The notes below the pieces were generated by a model that saw only the letters and a list, made by a program, of their open reading frames with translations, had not been told where the DNA came from and searched no databases. DNA of 64,000 nucleotides, from positions 186,001 to 250,000 of the forward strand of contig CAVWKG010000016.1 of assembly GCA_963755375.1 (NCBI GenBank), given 5' to 3'. How positions within the stretch are numbered: position 1 is the first letter of the stretch; every line of letters begins with the position of its first letter. This stretch comes from Bog-473 sp963755375. GTDB taxonomy: Bacteria > Actinomycetota > Acidimicrobiia > Acidimicrobiales > RAAP-2. The position numbers and the translations under genes were made by a program. Positions 17,776 to 26,464 of the stretch are shown here, piece by piece.

Positions 17776-18699
17776 TCAGTCTTTTGCATCGATCGGCCTC
17801 GAGGTCATGAGGTTGGCCTCAATGAGATACTCGGGAGGGCTCGTTTCGATTTGTGAAGTCGCGCGGTCCCGGATCTTCTGCTGCTGCGGGGGGTGTGGAA
17901 CGGTGATCCAGAACGTGTCGTTGACGATCCCCTCGAAGCAGATGTCGGCCACCTCGGACAGGGGCGCGAACTGGACCTCCATCCCGGCTGCCTCCATGCG
18001 GCTCAAGTAGGCACCCAGAGCGTCGCGTCCTTCCTTTGGAGGGGCACCCGGCCGGTCGTATTTCTCGGGGCGATTGGCTCCTGGCCGCCAGATACCGGTG
18101 TTGAGCATGCCCGGTGTGAAGGTTGACGGGTACAGCAATGATGCGCTGACCATCGCACCCACTTCCCTTAGCTGGCCCCAGAGGCACTCGGTGATGGTGG
18201 TGACCGCGGCTTTGGTCGTCGCGTAGACCGCGCTATTGATGAGTGGGGTGAATCCGCCGTTGCTCGAGGTGGTGTTCACGACGTGGCCCTCGTCGTCCTG
18301 GGCCAGCATGGTCGGCACGAACGCATTGATGCCGTTCACGACGCCCATCACGTTGACGTCGAGGGACCAGCGCCAGTCGTTGACGTGGTGTTCCCACAGC
18401 TGACCCTCGGATCCCGAGCCGATCCCTGCGTTATTGCACAGCAGATGGATTGCGCCATACCGCTCGATCGTGGCGTCGCGCAGGCCCTCGACCGACTCGA
18501 GTGACGTGACGTCCGTCACCACGCCGGTGACCTCGAGGCCCCGGTCTGCCAACTCCCCGGTTGTCTCCTCGACCAGGGCGGGGACGATGTCGGCCACCAC
18601 GACCTTCATCCCCTCCGCGCCGAAACGTTCCACCATCGCCCGCCCGATGCCCTGCCCTCCTCCGGTGACCACCGCAACCTTGCCGACCACGTCTCTCAA
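17776..18699 (-). CDS. Short-chain dehydrogenase/reductase
   Basis: This 307-residue NAD(P)-dependent oxidoreductase has the TGGGQGIGRA nucleotide motif, CNNAGIG, the catalytic Ser in NTTSSNGG, and the YATTK Tyr/Lys pair. The start is a TTG preceded by GGGGAGG, and it overlaps the stop of a 28-codon leader ORF (TTGA). Family members oxidise or reduce alcohol/ketone groups on varied substrates. It lies between two catabolic hydrolases and is divergent from an amidohydrolase gene. Confidence 0.9.
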   Translation of the reverse strand: MRDVVGKVAVVTGGGQGIGRAMVERFGAEGMKVVVADIVPALVEETTGELADRGLEVTGVVTDVTSLESVEGLRDATIERYGAIHLLCNNAGIGSGSEGQLWEHHVNDWRWSLDVNVMGVVNGINAFVPTMLAQDDEGHVVNTTSSNGGFTPLINSAVYATTKAAVTTITECLWGQLREVGAMVSASLLYPSTFTPGMLNTGIWRPGANRPEKYDRPGAPPKEGRDALGAYLSRMEAAGMEVQFAPLSEVADICFEGIVNDTFWITVPHPPQQQKIRDRATSQIETSPPEYLIEANLMTSRPIDAKD

Positions 18700-18782
18700 G
18701 ACGGCCTCCCCTTCTTTGCCGTGCGTCGCAACCGGGCCGGCGACGCACCTGTCCAGATCGTCACGAAAAAAGACGATTGCAT
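18696..18782 (-). CDS. Leader small ORF coupled to the SDR gene
   Basis: A 28-codon ORF (begins MQSSFFVTIWTGASPARLRR) ends in a TGA that overlaps the TTG start of the SDR (TTGA). A TATAGT box on the minus strand lies 15 bases before its ATG, so the transcript would have a leader of only a few bases. The SDR also has a good Shine-Dalgarno inside this ORF. Confidence 0.4.
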   Translation of the reverse strand: MQSSFFVTIWTGASPARLRRTAKKGRPS

Positions 18783-18799
18783 ATCATTTGTGATTGCAC

Positions 18800-18805
18800 T
18801 ATAAC
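18800..18805 (+). promoter_or_regulatory. TATAAC -10-like box before amidohydrolase
   Basis: TATAAC lies 28 bases ahead of the ATG at 18834 in an AT-rich island that also carries a minus-strand TATAGT. This unit has a normal short leader with an AGGGGG ribosome site, in contrast to its leaderless neighbours. Confidence 0.4.
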
Positions 18806-18833
18806 GCTGTCATAGGCCCAGGGGGTTTTGCTG

Positions 18834-20057
18834 ATGAAGTCACTCGCCGATGGTCGCTACATCGTGATCTCCGCCGACGGACATGCCGGCGCGGAGATGC
18901 TGGACTACCGGGACTACCTCGAGCACCGCTACCTCGAAGAGTTCGATGCCTGGGCGAAGACCTATGTGAACCCTTATGCCGACCTCCGGGGGGAGACGGC
19001 CTATCGCAACTGGGACTCCGCGGTCCGCCAGCGCGAGCTCGAGGATGATGGCGTCGTCGCGGAAGTCCTGTTCCCGAACACAATTCCGCCCTTCTTTCCA
19101 TCAGGCAACCTCCTCGCGCGGCCCCCGACTCCGGATACCTACGAGCTTCGTTGGGCTGGACTTCGGGCGCACAATCGGTGGCTGGCCGACTTCTGCGCGG
19201 AGACTCCCGGACGGCGTGCCGGCATGGCGCAGATCTTCCTCAACAACGTCGAGGACGCCGTCGAGGAGATCACTTGGGCGCGTGAACATGACCTCTTCGG
19301 CGGGGTGCTGCTGCCGGGCGTGCCACCAGACTCGGGACTTCCTCCGCTGTGCGCACCCGACTATGACCCGATCTGGGCCGCCTGCCAGGACCTCGACATG
19401 CCGGTGAACAACCACTCTGGAGCCGCCGGGCCCGAGATGGGTGAACACCTGGCATCCATGGCGATCTTCATGGTTGAGCTGGGCTGGTTCTCTCATCGCG
19501 TCTTCTGGCACATGGCTTTTGGGGGTGCCTTTGCCCGTTATCCCCGCCTGAAGCTGGTGCTCACCGAGCAGTCATCGGGCTGGGTGCCCGCCACAATCAG
19601 CATGCTCGACTACCAGTACAGCCGCTTCACCGACGAGGGCAATGCCGAGGCACACTTCGGTGCCGAGCTGATCAAGGAGATTCCCGAGCCGCCGAGCTTC
19701 TACTGGAAGAACAACTGCTTTGTCGGCGCCAGCTTCCTCCGCCCCAACGAGGCACCCCTCCGCTACGACATCGGCATCGACAAGATCATGTGGGGCCAGG
19801 ATTATCCGCACATCGAGGGGACGTACCCCTATACGACCGAAGCCCTGCGCCATACCTTTGCCGGGATCGACCCGGAGGAGGTGGGGCCAATGCTCGGAGG
19901 CAACGCTGCCCGCGTCTACGGCTTCGATCTCCAGGAGCTTGCCGCTGTCGCCTCCCGCGTCGGGCCCCTGGTCGATGAGGTGAACGTGCCGCTCGATCAG
20001 GTCCCCGCTGACTCGCATTCGCTCGCCTTCTCAGGAGGAGATCTCAAACCGTGGTAA
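18834..20057 (+). CDS. Amidohydrolase-2 family protein
   Basis: This is a 407-residue PF04909 protein. The N-terminal motif is ISADGHAGAEM, in which only one His of the classical HxH remains. VNNHSG replaces the mid-barrel histidine stretch and MWGQDYPHIEGTYP is the C-terminal motif. AGGGGG eight bases upstream supports the ATG at 18834 over the in-frame TTG at 18828. It is a close paralogue of the partial gene at the window start and overlaps the next amidohydrolase gene by 7 bases, so the two are co-transcribed. Confidence 0.9.
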   Translation: MKSLADGRYIVISADGHAGAEMLDYRDYLEHRYLEEFDAWAKTYVNPYADLRGETAYRNWDSAVRQRELEDDGVVAEVLFPNTIPPFFPSGNLLARPPTPDTYELRWAGLRAHNRWLADFCAETPGRRAGMAQIFLNNVEDAVEEITWAREHDLFGGVLLPGVPPDSGLPPLCAPDYDPIWAACQDLDMPVNNHSGAAGPEMGEHLASMAIFMVELGWFSHRVFWHMAFGGAFARYPRLKLVLTEQSSGWVPATISMLDYQYSRFTDEGNAEAHFGAELIKEIPEPPSFYWKNNCFVGASFLRPNEAPLRYDIGIDKIMWGQDYPHIEGTYPYTTEALRHTFAGIDPEEVGPMLGGNAARVYGFDLQELAAVASRVGPLVDEVNVPLDQVPADSHSLAFSGGDLKPW

Positions 20058-21325
20058 CCGACAACTACCTCATCATCTCGTCCGATACCCACGCGGGTCT
20101 TCCCGACGCCCAGTACAGGGAGTACCTCGAACCCCGGTACCGAGACGCCTTCGACGAAGATCTGGTCCAACGCGCTGCGCTCCGCGCCCCGATGAACGCA
20201 CAGGTGGAGGAACTCGAGTTCGTCAAGGACTGGTACGACGAGAACGAGGAGGGACTCCGGGGGGGATGGGACGCGGCTCGCCGCGATGCTGAGCTCGAGG
20301 CGGACGGCGTGGTCGGCGAGGTCATCTTTCCCGACGCCGACGCAGTCCTGGGAGGCGCGTCGGCCCCCTTCGGCGCCGGCCTGGGTGCGAGCGGGGAGTA
20401 CGACCCGACGCTGCTGATGGCCGGCGCCCGGGCCCACAACCTCTGGCTGGCCGAACTGTGCAGCGACAGTCCGGATCGGCGGTGCGGCCTCGCGATCGTG
20501 CCCATTCTCCACGACATCGACGCGGCGGTCGCCGAGATCCAGAGAGCTAAGTCATCCGGCCTGGGCGGCGTACTCATCCCTGCGATGTGGCGTCCGTACC
20601 CTCCCTACAACGACCTCCGATATGAGCCCGTCTGGGCCGTGTGCGAGGAGCTCGACATGGTCGTCCATACCCATACGGGACCCGCCCCGCGTGAGGAGAT
20701 CGGCCCCGACCTCGGCATCTATGCCAACGAGACGATCTTTTGGACGATGCGGCCCATGTGGTTCCTGCTCTGGTCCGGTGCGTTCGAACGCCATCCTGGC
20801 CTCAAGTTCGCAATCACGGAAGGGGGATCGTGGTGGGCGGCCGACCTCCTGTGGAGATCCGACATCGCGTACATGAACGAGCACGCCACCAAGAAGATGG
20901 GTGACATCGCCCCAAAATTGAAGATGTTGCCGAGCGAGTACTTCGACCGCAACGTCTTCATCGGTTCGTCCAACACCCGGCGCCGTGAAATCGCCCGTCG
21001 TTTCGAGATCGGCGTCGGGAACATCATGTGGGGGAACGACTTCCCCCATCCGGAAGGGACGTGGCCGCACACGCGCCAGTGGCTCCGTGGCACGTTCTGG
21101 GATTGCCCGGTTGACGATACGCGACGGATCCTCGGACTCAATGCCGCAAACGTCTACGGCTTCGACGTCGGCAAGTTGCAATCACTCGCCGACCGTGTGG
21201 GGCCCACACCGGAGGACCTCGGGCAGATCGGCGATGTGGAGCTGAAGAAGTGGAAGGACGTCGAAGCCGCCGGGCGATCGTGGCTGTCGGGCGTGGAGGC
21301 AATGCCCGTGACTGTCTCCGAGTAA
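20051..21325 (+). CDS. Amidohydrolase-2 family protein
   Basis: This 424-residue PF04909 protein has N-terminal motif ISSDTHAGLPD, mid-barrel MVVHTHTG, and C-terminal MWGNDFPHPEGTWP. The GTG start lies inside the end of the preceding paralogue, with AGGAGGAG upstream, which shows tight coupling. The pair shares the DGVV.EV.FP segment and may form a heteromer or handle two related intermediates. Confidence 0.9.
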   Translation: MVTDNYLIISSDTHAGLPDAQYREYLEPRYRDAFDEDLVQRAALRAPMNAQVEELEFVKDWYDENEEGLRGGWDAARRDAELEADGVVGEVIFPDADAVLGGASAPFGAGLGASGEYDPTLLMAGARAHNLWLAELCSDSPDRRCGLAIVPILHDIDAAVAEIQRAKSSGLGGVLIPAMWRPYPPYNDLRYEPVWAVCEELDMVVHTHTGPAPREEIGPDLGIYANETIFWTMRPMWFLLWSGAFERHPGLKFAITEGGSWWAADLLWRSDIAYMNEHATKKMGDIAPKLKMLPSEYFDRNVFIGSSNTRRREIARRFEIGVGNIMWGNDFPHPEGTWPHTRQWLRGTFWDCPVDDTRRILGLNAANVYGFDVGKLQSLADRVGPTPEDLGQIGDVELKKWKDVEAAGRSWLSGVEAMPVTVSE

Positions 21326-21454
21326 CAAGTCCTTGCTTCGCCTCCGTGCGGAGTCACGTTCGGCTACCGGCGCCATAGGGCGAGCGGAGCCTGGATTCTC
21401 GTCAAGAGAGTGATGGTCGGCTTGTGATCCGATCGTACGGCAGGAGGTAGAGCA

Positions 21455-21880
21455 ATGGTGTCAATCCTTTCTCAGTACTGCATCAACGTCAGTGATCTCG
21501 ACCGCTCCATCGACTTCTGGGAGGGCGTGATCGGTATCCCAGTCCAGAGCCGAACGGACATCCCCAACATCAAGGAGGCGGTCTTGCAGTCCCCAGCCGG
21601 GGGCAGTCGCATGCAGCTCGCCCAACACCTCGACCGGGAGGGTCCGATCGACATGGGCACCGCCATGTGGAAGCTCTACGTGAACACCGATGACTGCGTG
21701 GCGCTCTACGACAAGGCGATCGCTGCCGGCTGCGAGTCCGTGTCGCCGCCGAGCCGACTCGAACGCTGGCCCGTCACAATGGCCTACGTGACGGACTTTG
21801 ACGGCTATCTCATCGAGTTCGTCGAGTACCACGAGGGCACGCCTGCCGGCGTTCCGGATCCTCGGGACTTCACGGAGTGA
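21455..21880 (+). CDS. VOC (glyoxalase/dioxygenase superfamily) protein
   Basis: This 141-residue protein has the beta-alpha-beta-beta-beta fold of the vicinal oxygen chelate family: YCINVSDLDRSIDFWEGVIG at the N-terminus and the closing YVTDFDGYLIEFVEYHEG with its metal-ligand Glu. AGGAGGT precedes the ATG. VOC proteins include glyoxalases, epimerases and extradiol dioxygenases; at this size it is single-module, so an epimerase or isomerase is more likely than a ring-cleaving dioxygenase. It follows two amidohydrolases. Confidence 0.85.
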   Translation: MVSILSQYCINVSDLDRSIDFWEGVIGIPVQSRTDIPNIKEAVLQSPAGGSRMQLAQHLDREGPIDMGTAMWKLYVNTDDCVALYDKAIAAGCESVSPPSRLERWPVTMAYVTDFDGYLIEFVEYHEGTPAGVPDPRDFTE

Positions 21881-21998
21881 TGCTGACGGTCGCATGGGCG
21901 AGAGCCGACCCAGTTCCGAGCCTCAATGCGTCTGATGCGATCATGGGCTCGGGACCAGGCATACGGTCGGATTGGCTCCGGGTACCGGGCGCGACGTC

Positions 21999-22673
21999 GT
22001 GCCGCTGAAGGGAAGGACAGGCCCCGCTGGACCAGCCAGCGGTTCTTCCGTCACGGTCGACACGGTACTTGCGACAGCCATGGAGATGATCGAGGACGGT
22101 GGAGTCGATGCGTTCAGCATGCGCAAGCTCGCTGCCGAGCTTGGCGTCGGGACCCCTACCGTGTACTGGCACGTCGGCAACCGACACGAGCTCTTCAACC
22201 GGTTGATCGAGGAGATCACCGATCAGCTCGGCAGGATTGCGCCCCGAGGCCGTACAACGGCTGAGCGCATCACCTCGATTTCGGACGCGCTCCTGCGAGA
22301 GGTGCGGGCCCGCCCGCAACTCATCGCGCTTTCAAAGACACAGGGCCGCGGTGAGGCCATCTTCACGAAGGCCCAGGCAGTGCTGGCCCACGAGCTGACC
22401 GCCAGCGGCCTGCACGGTGAAGAGGCGGCTTTTGCCGTGGCGACCATCCTGTTCCATCTGGGTGGATTCATCGTGCTGGAAGACGCACTCTCGTCCGACT
22501 ACCGAGTGCGCGGGGCACAGGTGTGGGCCCAGCGGGATACCAAGATCGACGAGACCATGAGCACCACGCTTCAACAAGAAGTCGACCTCGACCGGATCTT
22601 CCGGTTCACTCTCGATGCGATCCTCCAATCCATCCTCGGGAATTCGAAGTCCAGTGGTACCTCCGGCACGTGA
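21999..22673 (+). CDS. TetR family transcriptional regulator
   Basis: This protein of about 224 residues has an N-terminal helix-turn-helix, FSMRKLAAELGVGTPTVYWHVGNR, written here in two pieces as FSMRKLAAELGVG and TPTVYWHVGNR. The start is uncertain: GTG at 21999 or TTG at 21972. The C-terminal domain is of the TetR_C type and probably senses a CoA ester or substrate. It could control the amidohydrolase/VOC unit before it or the hydrolase after it. Confidence 0.87.
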   Translation: MPLKGRTGPAGPASGSSVTVDTVLATAMEMIEDGGVDAFSMRKLAAELGVGTPTVYWHVGNRHELFNRLIEEITDQLGRIAPRGRTTAERITSISDALLREVRARPQLIALSKTQGRGEAIFTKAQAVLAHELTASGLHGEEAAFAVATILFHLGGFIVLEDALSSDYRVRGAQVWAQRDTKIDETMSTTLQQEVDLDRIFRFTLDAILQSILGNSKSSGTSGT

Positions 22674-22776
22674 CAGGCCACTGGCATTGCGAAGACCGTG
22701 AGCAACGTGGTTCGCGGTGGATGGAACTTGTCTGTACGAGGCAAGGGACGGCCCCATTGCTCCCGTGGCCCGTGCC

Positions 22777-22782
22777 TATGAT
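22777..22782 (+). promoter_or_regulatory. TATGAT -10-like box for a leaderless start
   Basis: TATGAT is followed by 6 bases and then the ATG at 22789. This spacing predicts a transcript that begins on the start codon; no Shine-Dalgarno is present. Confidence 0.45.
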
Positions 22783-22788
22783 CGGCCG

Positions 22789-23563
22789 ATGAACGGCAGG
22801 GCAACTGCCGCGGACATCGCGGTCACCGCACACGGACCGCGCGATACGAACGTGACCGAGGTTATGCTCGTCCACGGCGCGATGGATCGCGGCAAGAGCT
22901 TTCGGCGCGTGGTGGAACAGCTACCGGATCTCAGGGTCATCGAGTACGACCGGCGGGGATATGGTGCGTCGATCCCCGCGGTGCCGCCCGCGTCGCTGGC
23001 CCAGCACGTGAAGGATCTGCTGGATGTCATGGGCGAGCGACCCATCACCGTCGTCGCCCACAGCTTTGGCTGCGTCGTCGTCGTCTCGGCAGCAATCTCG
23101 CACCCCGATCGGTTCCGGGGACTCGGCCTGTGGGAGCCGCAAGTGCCGTGGATGGAATTCTGGCCGGGCTCGGTCAGGCGGGGTCTCGAGGCAATGGCGG
23201 CTGAGGTCGACACGGATGCCCTCGCGGCAGAGGGTGTACGCGTCGATGGCGGGCGAGGGTGCGTGGTCGCGCCTCCCCGAGGAACTCAAGGCGCGTCGGC
23301 GCGCCGAGGGACTTGCCTTTCGGTCCGATGTCATCTCTGGCCTCACCGAACCGTTTCGCTGGGAGGACCTCAAGGTGCCCAGCCTGTTCGGTGTCGGATT
23401 GCAGACGTGGCCCTTCGCCCAGGAAGCCGCCACGAGGTTGGCCGACTCCCAGGGAGCCGACCTGTTCACGATCGAAGGCGCCGCTCACACCGCGCACGTC
23501 AGTCACCCGGAGCAATTTCGCGCAATTCGTGCGCCGCAGCACGTCTATTCGGTAAGGAGCTGA
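22789..23563 (+). pseudogene. Alpha/beta hydrolase with one frameshift
   Basis: The 5' frame encodes VMLVHGAMDRGKSFRR, YDRRGYG and the nucleophile AHSFGC. It holds until about 23230, after which the protein continues in the next frame (YASMAGEGAWSRLPEELKAR to FTIEGAAHTAHVSHP). One missing base near 23230 would restore a protein of about 258 residues with a complete Ser-Asp-His set. The apparent start is leaderless. Mutation or sequencing error cannot be separated here. Confidence 0.75.
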
Positions 23564-23617
23564 CGGCGCAGACGGAGCAGGCGGCAGAGGGGTGCGGGCC
23601 AGCGAGCGGTGTGCGGG

Positions 23618-25282
23618 CTATCGCCGCTCGTATTCGATCCCTGCAGTATCGGCATCCCAGGTGGCGGGGGTCACGCCCTCCTCGCGAAGTTCACGCTTGA
23701 GGACCCGTCCCACGGGGCTCCGGGGGAGATCCTCTCGGAATTCGATGTAGCGGGGCAGCGCGAAATAAGGCAACTGGGCAACGCACCATTGGAAGAGTTC
23801 GTCGGCCGACAACACGTGGTCAGCCTTGATCACCGCCGTCACCTTCAGGTCGTCCTCGCTCAGGTGACTCGGCACGGCGTGGACGGCGACGTCTGCCAGC
23901 GCCTCATGGCTCATCAGGACGCTCTCGACTTCGAAGCTCGAGATATTCTCTCCGCGCCGGCGCAGATAATCCGCTTTCCGGTCGACGAAATAGACATATT
24001 TGTCCTCGTCGATGCGGCCGATGTCGCCGGTGTGGTACCACCAGTTTCGACTCGTCTCCACAGTGACCTCAGGGCGTCCCCAATATCCCTCGAACATGAC
24101 GTGTGCTCGCTTCGGGCGCACGACGATCTCGCCATCGGCATTGGCCGGGACCTCACCGTCGTCGTCATCGAAGACCCGAACGTCGAAGTACTCGTCGTTG
24201 ACGACTCCGGCCGCACCTGGTTTGTTCCGAATCCCTGGGGGTTGCCACGAAATCAGACTTGCCTCGGTCACGCCATATGCACCGCTGAAGGTCGTGACAC
24301 CGAAGCGATTCCTAATGACGTCATCGATCTCAGGTGGCATTGGCACGGCTCCGATCAGCCGCAGAGTGCGATTCGCTTCGGGCTGATCAGACAGTGGCAT
24401 TTCGGGTCGATCGATGTCGTGCGCCAGCAGGTAGGTCATGGACCCGAGGGTCGATGTGATCGTCGCCCCGACCCGGTTCATCTCGGACCAGAAGTTCGAA
24501 ACGGAGAACCTTCGGTAGATCGCTCCGCGGCCGCCATACAGCAATGTTCCGATGACCACCGTGGTCAAGGCGTTGAAGTGGTAGAGCGGAAGCGGGGTCC
24601 ACGCGACATCCTCAGAGGTGCGACCCCAGCACAGCCCGATCTGCCGAGCGAGGGCGGCATGGTAGTGATGAGTCAACATGCAGCCCTTGGATGGGCCAGT
24701 GGTACCTCCGGTGTAGATGAACGTGGCGAGGTCCGACGCTCTCGCCCTGTTGCCCGGCTCATGTGCCTCGGCGCCCAGTACGTCATCCCAACGATGGAGT
24801 GAGAGGCGGGCGTCCCACCTGATGTCGGGCTCGTCGGCTGGAGGGCTGGCTTCGTCGGCGTCATCGATCACGATCACATGGTCCAAGCCGGGAAGATCGG
24901 CTCCGGCAATGTCCGCCAGACGGCTGGCGAGGCTCTTGGCCACCACCACGACGCGAGCACCACAGTCGTCAAGTTGATGTCGGAGGTAGTAACCCTTGTA
25001 GGCCGTATTGACGGGAACGGCGATCCGTCCCCCTAGGACGATGCCGGCCCAGGCGAGGACGGCGGCGGGGGAGTTCTCCAAGATTGTGGCAACGCGTTCC
25101 TGAGCGGTGACCCCCAACTCGTCCAGCACCGTCGAGACGCGCCAGCCAGCAGTCACGACATCGGCTGCGGTCAGCTTTGTTCCGCAGACATCGAGGTATT
25201 CGCCCGACGGGTCTGAATGGAGCCGCTGCTCGTAGAGCGAGGCGACCGTTGATTGGCGTTCGCTGTTCCAAACTCCGTCCAC
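23618..25282 (-). CDS. CaiC-like acyl-CoA synthetase (AMP-binding)
   Basis: This ligase of about 554 residues has the loop YTGGTTGPSKGCM, GAYGVTEASL, the ATP-binding YHTGDIGRIDEDKYVYFVDR, the hinge DYLRRRGENISSFEVE and the C-terminal lysine in SPVGRVLKREL. The hinge and YFVDRKADY region fit the crotonobetaine/carnitine-CoA ligase (CaiC) branch. I chose the GTG at 25282 because GGAGA lies upstream and homologous sequence begins there; longer in-frame starts cross the promoter near 25345. It is divergent from an SDR gene. Confidence 0.88.
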   Translation of the reverse strand: MDGVWNSERQSTVASLYEQRLHSDPSGEYLDVCGTKLTAADVVTAGWRVSTVLDELGVTAQERVATILENSPAAVLAWAGIVLGGRIAVPVNTAYKGYYLRHQLDDCGARVVVVAKSLASRLADIAGADLPGLDHVIVIDDADEASPPADEPDIRWDARLSLHRWDDVLGAEAHEPGNRARASDLATFIYTGGTTGPSKGCMLTHHYHAALARQIGLCWGRTSEDVAWTPLPLYHFNALTTVVIGTLLYGGRGAIYRRFSVSNFWSEMNRVGATITSTLGSMTYLLAHDIDRPEMPLSDQPEANRTLRLIGAVPMPPEIDDVIRNRFGVTTFSGAYGVTEASLISWQPPGIRNKPGAAGVVNDEYFDVRVFDDDDGEVPANADGEIVVRPKRAHVMFEGYWGRPEVTVETSRNWWYHTGDIGRIDEDKYVYFVDRKADYLRRRGENISSFEVESVLMSHEALADVAVHAVPSHLSEDDLKVTAVIKADHVLSADELFQWCVAQLPYFALPRYIEFREDLPRSPVGRVLKRELREEGVTPATWDADTAGIEYERR

Positions 25283-25340
25283 GACGGCGCTCTCCGTTCC
25301 ACAATCCGAGGGTCCCGGCGACCACTTGGTTTCGCGAAAA

Positions 25341-25347
25341 CTGAATA
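25341..25347. promoter_or_regulatory. Divergent AT-rich promoter island
   Basis: TATAAT (25342-25347) on the plus strand faces the SDR gene, and TATATT overlaps it on the minus strand facing the CaiC-like ligase. Both genes keep ordinary leaders with ribosome sites. Confidence 0.4.
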
Positions 25348-25416
25348 TAATCTGCAATCCGCGTCGGCTCTTGCAGGCCAGCCGATCGCGCCGATATGAC
25401 GAGGAAGAGGAGCGAA

Positions 25417-26229
25417 ATGGATCTCGGGTTGAGGGATGCGCGGGTCCTCGTAGTCGGCGGATCGCGGGGCATGGGCCGCGCAGCCGCTGAAGCCTTTGCC
25501 AGGGAGGGTGCCCGGGTGGCTGTGCTTGCACGCGCGAGCGATGCACTGGATGACACCGTGGCCGCGCTGAGCGATGCTGGGAGCCCCGAATCGATCAGCC
25601 TGGTGGCGGACCTGCAGAAGCTCGAGGACGTGAATGCGGCGATCGACCGTCTGGGACAACGATGGGATGGACTCGAGGTTCTCGTGAATGCAGCCGGGCC
25701 CGTCGAGGTCGGAGTCGCCCGTTTCGAAGCCCTCGACGATGACGAATGGCGCGCGACTTTCGATATCGGGGTGCTCAGTGCGGTGCGCACTGTGCGCCGA
25801 GCCCTGCCATTGCTTCGCCGTGGTTCCTTCGCCCGGATTGTGCATGTTTCGGCTCACTCCACCAGAAGACAGAGCCCAGACCTCGTGGCCTACACGGCGT
25901 CCAAGGCGGCCCTGACCAGTCTTACGAAGAACCTGTCGCAATCGCTGGCACCTGAGGGGATCCTGGTGAATACCGTGTCGCCCGGATCGTTCCTCTCAGA
26001 AGGCATGCAGGGATACCTGCGCTCGCTTCCACCGGAGCGGGGCGTCGACAGCGAGAGCCTGATCGACGCGATGCGGGTCATCGAAGAAGACTTCGGACAC
26101 CCGGCGTTTCTCGGGCGGGCCGGGAGTCCTGCCGAAATCGGGCCGGTCATCGCCTTTCTCGGATCCCGCACCAACAGCTACATGACGGGTGCCGATGTGA
26201 ACGTGGATGGTGGGTCCGACTTCACTTGA
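25417..26229 (+). CDS. Short-chain dehydrogenase/reductase
   Basis: This 270-residue oxidoreductase has the VGGSRGMGRA nucleotide motif, VNAAGP, catalytic VSAHS, YTASK, and a closing TGADVNVDGG. The ATG at 25417 has AGGAG four bases upstream; an in-frame ATG seven codons earlier has none. The AHST and TASKAAL regions resemble 3-oxoacyl-ACP reductase-like SDRs that act on small alcohols or CoA esters. It is divergent from the CaiC-like ligase. Confidence 0.9.
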   Translation: MDLGLRDARVLVVGGSRGMGRAAAEAFAREGARVAVLARASDALDDTVAALSDAGSPESISLVADLQKLEDVNAAIDRLGQRWDGLEVLVNAAGPVEVGVARFEALDDDEWRATFDIGVLSAVRTVRRALPLLRRGSFARIVHVSAHSTRRQSPDLVAYTASKAALTSLTKNLSQSLAPEGILVNTVSPGSFLSEGMQGYLRSLPPERGVDSESLIDAMRVIEEDFGHPAFLGRAGSPAEIGPVIAFLGSRTNSYMTGADVNVDGGSDFT

Positions 26230-26427
26230 CGCGTCGCGCCCTGCGCGACCCGAGCCGGTCGAGCTCGGGTGGTTGCCGCGAACGTGGCGGCATAGTCGAG
26301 GATGCGCAGCTCAAGCGGCCCTTCGCCGGCCCTCCTCCTCCTCCTCGGTGGTTCCGGTCACAGCCCAGAAGAGCTTGCCTCGGGGCACCGGCGGGGCGAA
26401 CCGCTGCGTGCGCCGGTGGTCGGACCA

Positions 26428-26433
26428 CATAGT
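26428..26433 (+). promoter_or_regulatory. CATAGT -10-like box of the CoA-transferase/aldolase operon
   Basis: CATAGT is followed by exactly 7 bases and an ATG. The surrounding 16 bases form an inverted repeat (CATAG, 6 bases, CTATG), and the segment is nearly identical to one at 35380, so it may also be an operator. Confidence 0.5.
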
Positions 26434-26440
26434 AAGTGCT

Positions 26441-26464
26441 ATGGTCGTTCGGACGAGAGCATGA
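26441..26464 (+). CDS. Leaderless 7-codon ORF coupled to the CoA-transferase gene
   Basis: MVVRTRA starts 7 bases after CATAGT, so its transcript would be leaderless. It stops in a TGA that overlaps the start of the double CaiB gene (ATGA). It is too short to be a functional protein and is best read as a ribosome-loading leader. Confidence 0.4.
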   Translation: MVVRTRA

